7,175 bases of DNA, from assembly GCA_030537915.1 (NCBI GenBank), contig JAUNUZ010000120.1, forward strand, positions 1 to 7,175. The letters are read 5' to 3'. The position numbers and the translations under genes were made by a program. The first letter of the stretch is position 1. Every line of letters starts with the position of its first letter. The stretch comes from Micrococcales bacterium (GTDB taxonomy: Bacteria; Actinomycetota; Actinomycetes; Actinomycetales; Dermatophilaceae). Below, one piece after another: positions 1 to 6,071 of this stretch. The notes beneath the pieces were generated by a model. It was not told where the DNA came from. It saw only the letters and a program-made list of their open reading frames with translations, and searched no databases.

Positions 1-678
1 GCTGGAGTGCAGGCGCCTGAGTAGGAGCAGGCCCTCGGCGCGAATGGCTTGTCGGGATTGGATGTTGGCGGGCCGCGGAGTCAGGTAGCGCGCGGCGTCG
101 GACAGATAGGCGCGCAGGAAGCGTCCCAGAACGGCCCCCAGGACGCCGAGGATCACGCCCGCGGCGACCTGCCAGCTCGCCAGGCACACGGCGAGCTCGC
201 CCCAGCCGCCCTGGACGAAGGCGCCGCCCACGCCCCACACGACGAGAGCGACCGCCGCGACGACGAGGAGCTGGAAGGTGATGACCGCGAACTTCGCTCC
301 ACCCCGCCGACGCCACCAGTCCCTTCGCAACAGAAGTCGCAGGTACCACAAGACGGTCGTCCGCCAGTCACCGTCGGGCTCGAGGTCGGCCCAGTAGAGC
401 TCGAAGTACTCGGTGCAGGCTTGCCGATTCTCGCGCGGCGGTTCGCTGAGGCGTCGCAGCTCGGCCGAGTCGGTGATTCGGTCCGGGCTCGAAAAGAGAC
501 GATGCAGACCGATGCCCTGGGTGAAGGAGCGAAGCGAGCGCATCGGAGGTTGATCACCGACGCCGTGGATGAAGACGACCGCCTGTCGCGGCTCGTCGCC
601 CGAGCCGGGCGCGCCGCCGGATCCCCCCGAATCGCCCCAGCGGGTAGGGCCACCCGACGGCTCGTGCGCACTCGTCAT
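1..678 (-). CDS. Alpha/beta-hydrolase-like membrane protein, 5' part only (runs off left edge)
   Basis: An open frame of 226 codons runs from an ATG at 678 to the window edge without a stop, so the C-terminal part is missing. The start is supported by GAGG at 687-690, 8 nt upstream. Residues 1-31 are a Gly/Ser/Pro-rich tail. Residues 33-43 (AVVFIHGVGDQ) are a beta strand followed by HGxGxQ, as at the oxyanion-hole turn of alpha/beta hydrolases and lipases. Residues 90-101 (EYFELYWADLEP) follow. Two hydrophobic segments at about 129-150 and 169-188, the first preceded by a basic stretch (RRDWWRRR), look like a membrane hairpin. Residues 191-224 contain SDAARYL and an Arg-rich IRAEGLLLLRRLH stretch. 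I recall this layout from uncharacterised bacterial proteins with an HG[IV]G[ED]Q motif, but I cannot name a substrate. The nucleophile Ser, Asp and His would lie beyond the edge, so hydrolase activity is inferred. Confidence 0.8.
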   Translation of the reverse strand, partial: MTSAHEPSGGPTRWGDSGGSGGAPGSGDEPRQAVVFIHGVGDQPPMRSLRSFTQGIGLHRLFSSPDRITDSAELRRLSEPPRENRQACTEYFELYWADLEPDGDWRTTVLWYLRLLLRRDWWRRRGGAKFAVITFQLLVVAAVALVVWGVGGAFVQGGWGELAVCLASWQVAAGVILGVLGAVLGRFLRAYLSDAARYLTPRPANIQSRQAIRAEGLLLLRRLHSS

Positions 679-836
679 GGTCCCGTCCTCATCGCCCGTC
701 CCATTGCAGCGCCTCACACCCTAGGCGGGGCAGGACCAACGGGCCCATGGTGCGTCCGGTCGCCGAACAGTGGCCAGCCTCGTTCGACCCCGCCCGTATC
801 GTGGCGCCGTCACAGACCAGCGAGGAGGACGGTGCG
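679..836. promoter_or_regulatory. Divergent intergenic region between the edge hydrolase-like gene and the MFS gene
   Basis: This 158 bp gap separates two start codons that point away from each other, so promoters for both genes should lie here or just inside. The clear signals are the two ribosome binding sites at its ends: GAGG (687-690) for the minus-strand gene and GAGGAGG (822-828) for the transporter. A TATCGT at 797-802 could be a -10 box for the transporter, but nothing like TTGACA stands 16-19 bp before it. I therefore do not assign exact promoter elements. Confidence 0.35.
822..828 (+). promoter_or_regulatory. Ribosome binding site that sets the MFS start
   Basis: GAGGAGG lies 8 nt before ATG 837 and matches the anti-Shine-Dalgarno sequence well. 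No comparable site stands before the upstream in-frame ATG at 747, which decides the start in favour of 837. Confidence 0.7.
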
Positions 837-2111
837 ATGGCGGAGAGGGCGGCCATGCCGAATGTGCCCGACGTTCCCGACGTGTCCGGAGCGCGCGCCG
901 ACGACAGCACCAGCCCAGGCGGTGCGGCGAGGGCGGGCGGCCTGGGCCTGCTCATCGCCGCGGTTGTCGCGGCTGCCGCGCTCATGCGCGCGCCGATCAC
1001 TGCCGTGCCCCCGTCGTTGGACTCGATCAGTTCGCAGCTGCACCTGAGCGCGGCGGCCGCGGGCGCCACCACGTCATTGCCCCTGCTCTGCTTCGGGATC
1101 TTCGCATTCCTGGCGCCGCTACTGGTCGCGCGCTTCGGCCTCGAGCGCACGATGGCCGGGCTGCTCGTGCCCATGGTCGTCGGGATCCTCTTGCGCAGCG
1201 CCGGAGCCGCCGCGGCTTTCTTCGCCGGGGCCGTGCTCGTCGGGGTCGGGATTGCCATCGGCAATGTCATCCTGCCGGCGCTGATCCGCGCCCGATTCCC
1301 CACCCGGGTCGCCGTGATGATGGGCGTGTACGTCTCAGTGCTGCAGATCAGCGGCGCCGTCGGCTCGGCGGTCACCGTGCCGCTCGAGGAGGGGGCCGGC
1401 TGGGGATGGCGTACGGCTCTCGCGGTTTGGGCAGTCCCCGTCGCCGTCGTCCTCCTGCTGTGGATCGTCGTGGCCCGTCGGGGGCCTACGGGCGCGCCGA
1501 TTCGCCCGCCGACGGGCCTAGGTCATGTCGCCCGGCGTCGGCTGCCGTGGGCGATCACGGCGTTCATGGCGTTGCAGGCCGCGGTCTTCTACAGCCTGCT
1601 GACGTGGTTGCCGGCCCAACTCGTCGACCAGGGCCTGTCGACCGCGGCGGCCGGCGCGATCCTCGGGCTGTACAGCCTCTTCGGCCTGCCGGGTGCGTTC
1701 CTCGCGCCACACTTCGCGACGGGTCGGCACGCCGGAGCGTTCATCACCTGCGCCTACGGGCTGCAGGTCGTGGCGATGTTCCTCTTCGGCCTCGGCCCGG
1801 TCACCGCCACGATTGCCGCGCTGATCTGCGGGTTATGCCAGGGCGCGGGCTTCTCCATCGCGCTCACGTTCATCGCCGACCAACCCGATCCGCACGACGT
1901 GCCGGCAATCTCGGCGTTGGCCCAGGGCGTGGGCTACCTGCTCGCCGCGCTGGGGCCGGTCGCCGTCGGGGCGCTCTACGCGGCCACAACGGGGTGGCTC
2001 GCGCCCAACTCGCTCATCGCGGCGATGGTCGTCGCGCTCATCGTGCTCGGGAGCACGATCGGCCGCCGGATCTACCAGATGCACGTCCCCGAGCAGCTCA
2101 TCGGCCGCTGA
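837..2111 (+). CDS. MFS transporter, CynX/NimT-type (cyanate permease-like)
   Basis: A 424-residue integral membrane transporter with about 12 hydrophobic helices in two halves, split by a short basic loop (RRGPTGAPIRPP) near residues 214-225. The length fits the family. ATG 837 is preferred over the in-frame ATG at 747 because GAGGAGG stands 8 nt upstream and the extra 30 residues look non-coding. After a hydrophilic, Pro/Asp-containing tail of about 30 residues, helix 1 leads into LMRAPITAVPPSLDSI (from residue 49), the signature start of CynX/YeaN/NimT-like carriers (COG2807). ARFGLERTMAG (98-108) is the helix 2-3 loop, and GNVILPALIRARFPTR (142-157) the conserved helix 4-5 segment. The second half begins with FYSLLTWLPAQLVDQGLS, also typical. 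Named members move cyanate or confer 2-nitroimidazole resistance, but most are uncharacterised and no cyn genes are adjacent, so the substrate is unknown. An ArsR-like regulator follows on the same strand. Confidence 0.9.
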   Translation: MAERAAMPNVPDVPDVSGARADDSTSPGGAARAGGLGLLIAAVVAAAALMRAPITAVPPSLDSISSQLHLSAAAAGATTSLPLLCFGIFAFLAPLLVARFGLERTMAGLLVPMVVGILLRSAGAAAAFFAGAVLVGVGIAIGNVILPALIRARFPTRVAVMMGVYVSVLQISGAVGSAVTVPLEEGAGWGWRTALAVWAVPVAVVLLLWIVVARRGPTGAPIRPPTGLGHVARRRLPWAITAFMALQAAVFYSLLTWLPAQLVDQGLSTAAAGAILGLYSLFGLPGAFLAPHFATGRHAGAFITCAYGLQVVAMFLFGLGPVTATIAALICGLCQGAGFSIALTFIADQPDPHDVPAISALAQGVGYLLAALGPVAVGALYAATTGWLAPNSLIAAMVVALIVLGSTIGRRIYQMHVPEQLIGR

Positions 2112-2136
2112 ACCAGCCGGCTGCCGAACCGCCGAA

Positions 2137-2162
2137 GCTGGGAGGAGCCTGCGGCTCTCAGC
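2137..2162 (+). terminator. Weak stem-loop downstream of the MFS gene
   Basis: About 25 bp after the transporter stop, GCTG...GAGCC-TGC-GGCTC...CAGC can fold into a two-part stem: 5 bp closing a 3-nt loop, then 4 outer bp after an asymmetric bulge. There is no T-run behind it, so it is at best an intrinsic terminator of the U-less kind proposed for high-GC actinobacteria. It may equally be chance in GC-rich DNA. Confidence 0.25.
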
Positions 2163-2290
2163 AGCGGGTCATGGATGGCAATCCTCGGGGGCGGTGTCCC
2201 GTGGCGCAGCCCAGGTCGTAGGGGATCACGTGCAGGTGTCGGGGGAAAGGTCGTCGAACCGGTCAGCGCACCGGCAGGTTACCCGTGAGT

Positions 2291-2328
2291 TCTTTGCGAT
2301 TGCCAAGAGTGTGATATTCATGCAGGTG
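2291..2328 (+). promoter_or_regulatory. Candidate operator and promoter for the ArsR-like regulator
   Basis: TCTTTGCGATTGCCAAGA (2291-2308) is an 18-bp imperfect palindrome in which 7 of 9 base pairs are symmetric (TCTT/AAGA arms, GC/GC, central AT). It lies in an unusually AT-rich pocket. Just downstream is TGATATTCA (2312-2320), which resembles a weak extended -10 box, and the -35 position (TTGCGA, 2294-2299, spacing only 15 bp to TATTCA) would fall within the palindrome. Dimeric winged-helix repressors of this class commonly bind such palindromes over their own promoter. Autoregulation, or control of the neighbouring transporter, is therefore a reasonable inference, not shown. The spacing and box quality are poor, so the promoter part is tentative. 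Confidence 0.35.
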
Positions 2329-2419
2329 AAACGGGGTGTGGAGATTCTCCGGGAGACGCCGGCTCGATGTCCGCGCCCACCCGTCCATGGGCACTTCGCC
2401 CAAGGACATCCCGGACACG

Positions 2420-3061
2420 ATGGATGCGATGATGCCGACTCCCCCTCCCGCAGAATCCGCTCCCCCCACGCCCGATCGGGTCCCGGCGGGAATCCCAACG
2501 GCCGAACGCCTGCGCGGCCTGGCGCACCCGGTCCGGATGCGCATCCTGGCGGCACTGCGCGCCGACGGGCCAGCCACGGCGACCGCGCTGGCCAAGCGGC
2601 TGGATCTGAATTCGGGGGCCACGAGCTACCATCTGCGCCAGCTCGCGACCTACGGCTTCATCGTAGAGGCGGCCCACCTGGGCAACCGACGCGATCGCTT
2701 CTGGCTCGTCGATCCCGCGCAAGAGGAGCTGCCGACCCGAAGCCGCGAAGGCCGCGCCGCACACCTGCAGGCACGATTGGTCGAGCAGGCGCAGGCCGCG
2801 CAGTCCGCGGTCGAGAGCCACGCGGAGTTGCCGGCGGTCTGGAACAAGGCCACCACCTTCGAGGCGCATGAGCTCGAGCTGACCCCAGCGCAGGCCACAT
2901 CGCTGCTGGCCCGCATCGAAGCTGTCATCGATGAGGCCGGCAGAGCCGCGGCGTCGGATTCCGGGGAGCCGACGCCGCCCTCGAAGCCGAACGGCAAGGC
3001 CGCGGACAAGCACCCGTTCGTCGTGCAGTTCCAGGGGTTCGTCCGCCCCCACGCGGGCTGA
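2420..3061 (+). CDS. ArsR-like winged helix-turn-helix transcriptional regulator
   Basis: A cytoplasmic DNA-binding regulator of about 213 residues. After a Pro-rich N-terminal tail, the winged-helix domain covers roughly residues 28-97. LAHPVRMRILAAL (34-46) is the typical helix before the HTH. TATALAKRLDLNSGATSYHL (53-72) is the HTH with its recognition helix, and LGNRRDRFWLV (87-97) the wing. This matches the HTH_20/ArsR-type fold. No cysteine occurs, so metal sensing of the classical ArsR kind is unlikely. The rest is a helical region (about 100-175) and a short conserved-looking end, HPFVVQFQGFVRP, which may serve in dimerisation or ligand binding. The start is uncertain. ATG 2420, ATG 2429/2432 and GTG 2336 (AGGTGA 6 nt upstream, but two AGA codons just after it) are all in frame. 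I chose 2420 because coding character is poor before it. It lies about 310 bp after the MFS gene on the same strand and is probably functionally linked. Confidence 0.85.
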   Translation: MDAMMPTPPPAESAPPTPDRVPAGIPTAERLRGLAHPVRMRILAALRADGPATATALAKRLDLNSGATSYHLRQLATYGFIVEAAHLGNRRDRFWLVDPAQEELPTRSREGRAAHLQARLVEQAQAAQSAVESHAELPAVWNKATTFEAHELELTPAQATSLLARIEAVIDEAGRAAASDSGEPTPPSKPNGKAADKHPFVVQFQGFVRPHAG

Positions 3062-3078
3062 TCGGGCTCCGGGCAAGT

Positions 3079-4128
3079 TCAGACGTCGCCGGCGGCGGCG
3101 AGCCGTTCGGCCGCCAGGCGCCCGGCCACGGTCGCGGGCGGTTCGTTGGATGACTGGGCGCTCTGCAGGAGGCGGGTCACCCGCTCCCCGATCCGATCGA
3201 CGTCCTCGGCGAGACGCTCCTCGTCCCAGCCCATCGCTCGCGCGTGCTCGTGGATGGCGCCGCCCGCGTTGGCGACGTAGTCCGGGACGACCGTGATCCC
3301 GGCCACGTGCAGGAGGTCTGCGACGGCCGGTGAGTCGAGCGCGTCGTTAGCAGCTCCGATGATGAGGCGACACTGCAGTCGGTCGACGGAATCCGCGGTG
3401 ACGACCCGCGCAATCGCGCAGGGCGCGAAGATGTCGCACCGCGCGAACGGTGCATCGCCGGGGTCGATGGCGAGGCCGTCGACGGACTCGGCGACGCGGT
3501 CAGCCCGGTCGGAGTCGATGTCGCTGATGAGCACCCGCGCACCGTCCGCGGCAACGAGTCGGGCCAGCGCGGCGCCGACGCTGCCGGCTCCCTGGATCGA
3601 GATCCGCACACCCGCAAGGTCATCGGTGCCCAGGGTATGGGCCGCGCCAGCTCTCAGCGCGGCGTGGACCCCGCGGGCCGTCCACGGTGAGGGCTCGTGC
3701 TCGGCGCAATAGACGGTGACGCCCTGGTCGCTGATCGTCACCATGTCGGCCAGCGTCGTGCCCATGTCGACGCCAGGGATATAAAGCTCGGGGCTGCGTG
3801 CCAGGAACTGGCCGAACGCGGCGAAGAGGCGCTCCCTGGCGGCGCCCGTCGGGGCCGAACCGTCCAGCATGATGACGGATTTGGCTCCCCCGTAGGGCAA
3901 CTCGGCCAGCGCGTGCTTGAGCGTCATCGCGGCAGCCAGGCGCTGCGCCTCGACGATCGCAGCCTGCGCGGTCGGGTACTCACCGAGGCGGACCCCGCCG
4001 AAGCCGGGGCCGAGCGTCGTGTCATCGATGGCCACCACCGCACGCAAACCTGTGTTTTTATCGTGACACGTGATGATTTGCTCGCTCGACCATGGGTCGA
4101 CGACTTCTTGCGGGCGGATGTCGTGCAT
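3079..4128 (-). CDS. Glu/Leu/Phe/Val dehydrogenase family amino-acid dehydrogenase (Leu/PheDH-like)
   Basis: A cytoplasmic NAD-dependent enzyme that reversibly deaminates an L-amino acid to its 2-oxo acid plus ammonia. It has 349 residues, as leucine and phenylalanine dehydrogenases do (about 350-370), and is much shorter than ordinary glutamate dehydrogenase. The N-terminal substrate domain has TTLGPGFGGVR, MTLKHALAELPYGGAKSVI with substrate Lys71 and catalytic Lys83, and GVDMGTTLADM with catalytic Asp121. The Rossmann domain has GAGSVG (180-185) and an acidic strand end, ISDID, favouring NAD over NADP. GAAND (258-262) and YVANAGGAIHEHA (about 284-296) complete the site. CDIFAPCA and VANAGGAIH resemble Rhodococcus-type phenylalanine dehydrogenase, whereas GVDMGTT looks more like leucine dehydrogenase, so the substrate is open. 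ATG 4128 has AAGG 7 nt upstream; an in-frame GTG at 4146 is possible. It is convergent with the regulator and co-oriented with the upstream amidohydrolase. Confidence 0.9.
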   Translation of the reverse strand: MHDIRPQEVVDPWSSEQIITCHDKNTGLRAVVAIDDTTLGPGFGGVRLGEYPTAQAAIVEAQRLAAAMTLKHALAELPYGGAKSVIMLDGSAPTGAARERLFAAFGQFLARSPELYIPGVDMGTTLADMVTISDQGVTVYCAEHEPSPWTARGVHAALRAGAAHTLGTDDLAGVRISIQGAGSVGAALARLVAADGARVLISDIDSDRADRVAESVDGLAIDPGDAPFARCDIFAPCAIARVVTADSVDRLQCRLIIGAANDALDSPAVADLLHVAGITVVPDYVANAGGAIHEHARAMGWDEERLAEDVDRIGERVTRLLQSAQSSNEPPATVAGRLAAERLAAAGDV

Positions 4129-4308
4129 GGGCTCACCTTCACTCACCTGCGATTAGCTCTCTGCGTCGCATGCTGTCACGTTTCAATAGGTGCCACGCCC
4201 TGCCCACGTGTCGTAGTCCGGCAAGGCCGCAAGGCCAGGCGGTCCAGGGTGGGTCGTCTCGGGCACCGCGATGTGCGCGCGGGTCGCAGATCACCCGGGT
4301 CCGCGTTG
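4129..4308 (-). promoter_or_regulatory. Leader of the dehydrogenase gene, with possible promoter and small repeat
   Basis: This 180 bp gap lies between the amidohydrolase stop and the chosen dehydrogenase start. On the minus strand, GTGACA (4174-4179) and TAATCG (4150-4155), 18 bp apart, form a weak -35/-10 pair. Transcription would then begin close to the alternative GTG start at 4146. AAGGTGAG (4132-4139) is the ribosome binding site for ATG 4128. The gap also holds a tandem 8-bp repeat, GCAAGGCC twice (4221-4236), which includes GGCC-GCAA-GGCC, a 4-bp stem with a GNRA-type loop. A 5-bp stem, CGGGT/ACCCG (4280-4297), sits just after the amidohydrolase stop. Neither is a strong terminator. 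Confidence 0.3.
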
Positions 4309-5853
4309 TCATCGGGAGTGGACGACGCGACCGCCGAGGAAGGTGGCCAACGGTCGCGTCGAGCGGACCCGAGCCGCCATCTGCGCGGTCGAGTCCGATG
4401 GTGATCCGAAGGGGTCCTGGGCGAGCAGCACGATGTCGCCGGGGTGTCCGGGGCTGATCGTGCCCCACCCATCGGTACTGGCCGCGATGGCCGCACCGAT
4501 GCGGAGGTGCTGTTCGGGATGCCAGGCCTCGCGCTCGTCGGCGCTGCGATGGATCGCGGCCGCGATGGCGAGCCACGGGTCGGCCGGGGCGACAGGTGCG
4601 TCCGAGCCGAAGCGCAGTTCGACGCCGGCGTCGGCCATGCTCGCCAGCGCGAACGAACGCGACTCCCGGCCCGGCCAGCACGCGGCGGTGAGGTCTCTGT
4701 CGTCCAGCAGGTGTGCGGGCTGCACGCTGGCGCGTACGCCGAGGTCGGCCATCCTGGGCACGTCCTGCCAGCGCACCAGCTGCGCGTGCTCGATCGAACC
4801 GGCCGCACCGGTGGCCCCGAAGACGTCGAGGGCCTGCGCGATCGCCGCGTCGCCGATCGCGTGCAACGCCACCTCCAGCCCGGCCCCCCGCGCTTGTGTC
4901 GCCAGCGCGAGCAGTTCCTCCTGCGAGTAGTTCAGGACGCCGCGGGGACAGGTCAGGTCCGCCGCGCCGACGTAGGGGTCGAAGCAGTAGGCCGTGCGGG
5001 TGCCCAGGGAGCCGTCCGAGATGATCTTCAGCGGGCCCATCGCGGTGAGGCCACGCGCGTCCAGCGGTGTGCCGCGCGACATTCCTGCGGCCAGCGCCTC
5101 GTCGAGCCGCTCGGGATAGACCGAGGCCCGCACGCGCACGGTATCGACCCCGGCCGCCACTCGCCCGGGCCAGTCTCGCCAGGCGGCGGCATGCTCCATG
5201 TCGACGACGCCGATGACACCCATCGCGTTGAGGTCGCCGACCAGAGCGCGCAGACCCTCTTCGCCGGCCGCCCGGACCGCTGGCAGGTCGCGCAGGCGCC
5301 CCATGACTTCGAACCATTCGGCCTCCTGCAGCACCCCCTCGCGCGGCGGCACGTCGAGCAGCCGCAGCGCGGCGGAGTTGAGCCAGCCGGTATGGCAGTC
5401 GGAGCTGATCGCGATGACCGGGTGGGCGCCGCTGACGGCGTCGAGCTCGGCGACGCTCGCGAGGCGCGGCCACGTCGCGCTGCGGTAGCCCGACGCGGAC
5501 ACGATGGCATCGCGCTCCGCGCCGTTGCGATCCAGACGCACGATCTCCGCTGCGATGAGCGCCGCCAGCTGGTCGGGAGCATCGGTGCCGGAGACGTCCA
5601 GACGCCCACGGTCCGCGCCGGCCTGGAGGCAGTGCACGTGCTGGTCCCAGATGCCCGGGATGGCCCACACCCCACCGCCGTCGACGATCTCGTGCCCACC
5701 ACGTGCTAGCGCGGGTCCGACCGCGGTGACAACGCCGTCGGTCACGAGCACGTCGAGGAGTTCGCCCTCGGGGTTGTGGTTGGCTGCGCAAGGGGTTTGG
5801 GTGCCGTGCAGGGGCAGGACGGCGACGTCGGTGAGCAAGAGGGCCACAAGCAC
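4309..5853 (-). CDS. Amidohydrolase family 3 protein (YtcJ-like metal-dependent hydrolase)
   Basis: A cytoplasmic TIM-barrel metal hydrolase of about 514 residues, near the usual length for the YtcJ/COG1574 group (Amidohydro_3). Numbering from the GTG at 5853, the metal-site residues are visible in order: HVH (72-74), Lys276 in KIISDGSLGTRTAY (the likely carboxylated lysine), His331 in ALHAIGDAA, His356 in IEHAQ, and Asp418 in FGSDAPVAPADPW. SSDCHTGWLNSAAL (150-163) is the family's substrate-side signature. The C-terminal HPGDIVLLAQDPF and GGRVVHS belong to the small beta domain. All catalytic positions are present, so it should be active. Characterised relatives hydrolyse N-substituted formamides or other C-N bonds, but most have no known substrate. 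The start is uncertain: GTG 5853 (AGG 7 nt upstream), GTG 5847, or ATG 5922 with a low-complexity Ala/Arg extension. It diverges from rocD and precedes the dehydrogenase on the same strand. Confidence 0.9.
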   Translation of the reverse strand: MLVALLLTDVAVLPLHGTQTPCAANHNPEGELLDVLVTDGVVTAVGPALARGGHEIVDGGGVWAIPGIWDQHVHCLQAGADRGRLDVSGTDAPDQLAALIAAEIVRLDRNGAERDAIVSASGYRSATWPRLASVAELDAVSGAHPVIAISSDCHTGWLNSAALRLLDVPPREGVLQEAEWFEVMGRLRDLPAVRAAGEEGLRALVGDLNAMGVIGVVDMEHAAAWRDWPGRVAAGVDTVRVRASVYPERLDEALAAGMSRGTPLDARGLTAMGPLKIISDGSLGTRTAYCFDPYVGAADLTCPRGVLNYSQEELLALATQARGAGLEVALHAIGDAAIAQALDVFGATGAAGSIEHAQLVRWQDVPRMADLGVRASVQPAHLLDDRDLTAACWPGRESRSFALASMADAGVELRFGSDAPVAPADPWLAIAAAIHRSADEREAWHPEQHLRIGAAIAASTDGWGTISPGHPGDIVLLAQDPFGSPSDSTAQMAARVRSTRPLATFLGGRVVHSR

Positions 5854-6071
5854 GATTGTGCCTGGCTCGTTCCGGCGGTGGCGACGTGGTCGGGTCGCGG
5901 CTGCGGCAGAGCACCTGGCCAACCCCCGCCGGCGCCCGGAAGAGGAGTGTCCGCGGCGCGCTCACGTCAACTTTTCGCGAGGCGGCCAGGACTGCCTCAT
6001 GCTGGAGCTGGTAGGGGTCTGCCCGCGAAGAACGCCCGGCACCCCGATCGAGAACACTGAAGGAGATGTGC
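5854..6071. promoter_or_regulatory. Divergent intergenic region between the amidohydrolase and rocD
   Basis: About 218 bp (less if the amidohydrolase starts at 5922) between two diverging genes, so promoters for both are expected. TTGACG is present on the minus strand (5965-5970), but no -10-like hexamer stands 16-19 bp beyond it. GAGGC/GCCTC arms at 5979-5998 form a 5-bp inverted repeat with a 10-nt spacer. The only strong signal is the rocD ribosome binding site at the right end. I cannot place transcription starts. Confidence 0.35.
6059..6065 (+). promoter_or_regulatory. Strong ribosome binding site of rocD
   Basis: GAAGGAG lies 6 nt before ATG 6072. It rules out the in-frame ATG at 6066, which would abut the site, and suggests efficient translation. 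Confidence 0.75.

Noticed and set aside
49..1047. A 332-codon plus-strand open frame spanning the edge gene and the MFS start
   Set aside because: It runs antisense to the HGVGDQ gene and through the divergent gap into the transporter. Its composition is low-complexity, and it has no recognisable domain.
770..2221. A 483-codon plus-strand open frame overlapping the MFS gene
   Set aside because: It is extremely Arg-rich with no hydrophobic helices, and the overlapping frame encodes a clear 12-helix transporter with a strong ribosome binding site.
2231..2328. TGCAGGTG occurring twice, 90 bp apart, before the regulator gene
   Set aside because: An 8-base match with unlike flanks is not significant in a gap of this size, and the second copy overlaps a possible ribosome binding site.
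4147..4156. TGCGATT shared between the dehydrogenase -10 region and the palindrome at 2291-2308, suggesting co-regulation
   Set aside because: Only 7 bases are shared, without the palindrome arms. A match this short is expected by chance over these lengths.
4063..4212. GACACGTG appearing twice near the dehydrogenase start (one in the coding region, one in the leader)
   Set aside because: CACGTG is a common palindrome in GC-rich DNA, the flanks differ, and one copy is explained by codons.
5965..5970. TTGACG on the minus strand as a -35 box for the amidohydrolase
   Set aside because: Nothing resembling a -10 hexamer follows at 16-19 bp; the sequence there is CTCCTC.
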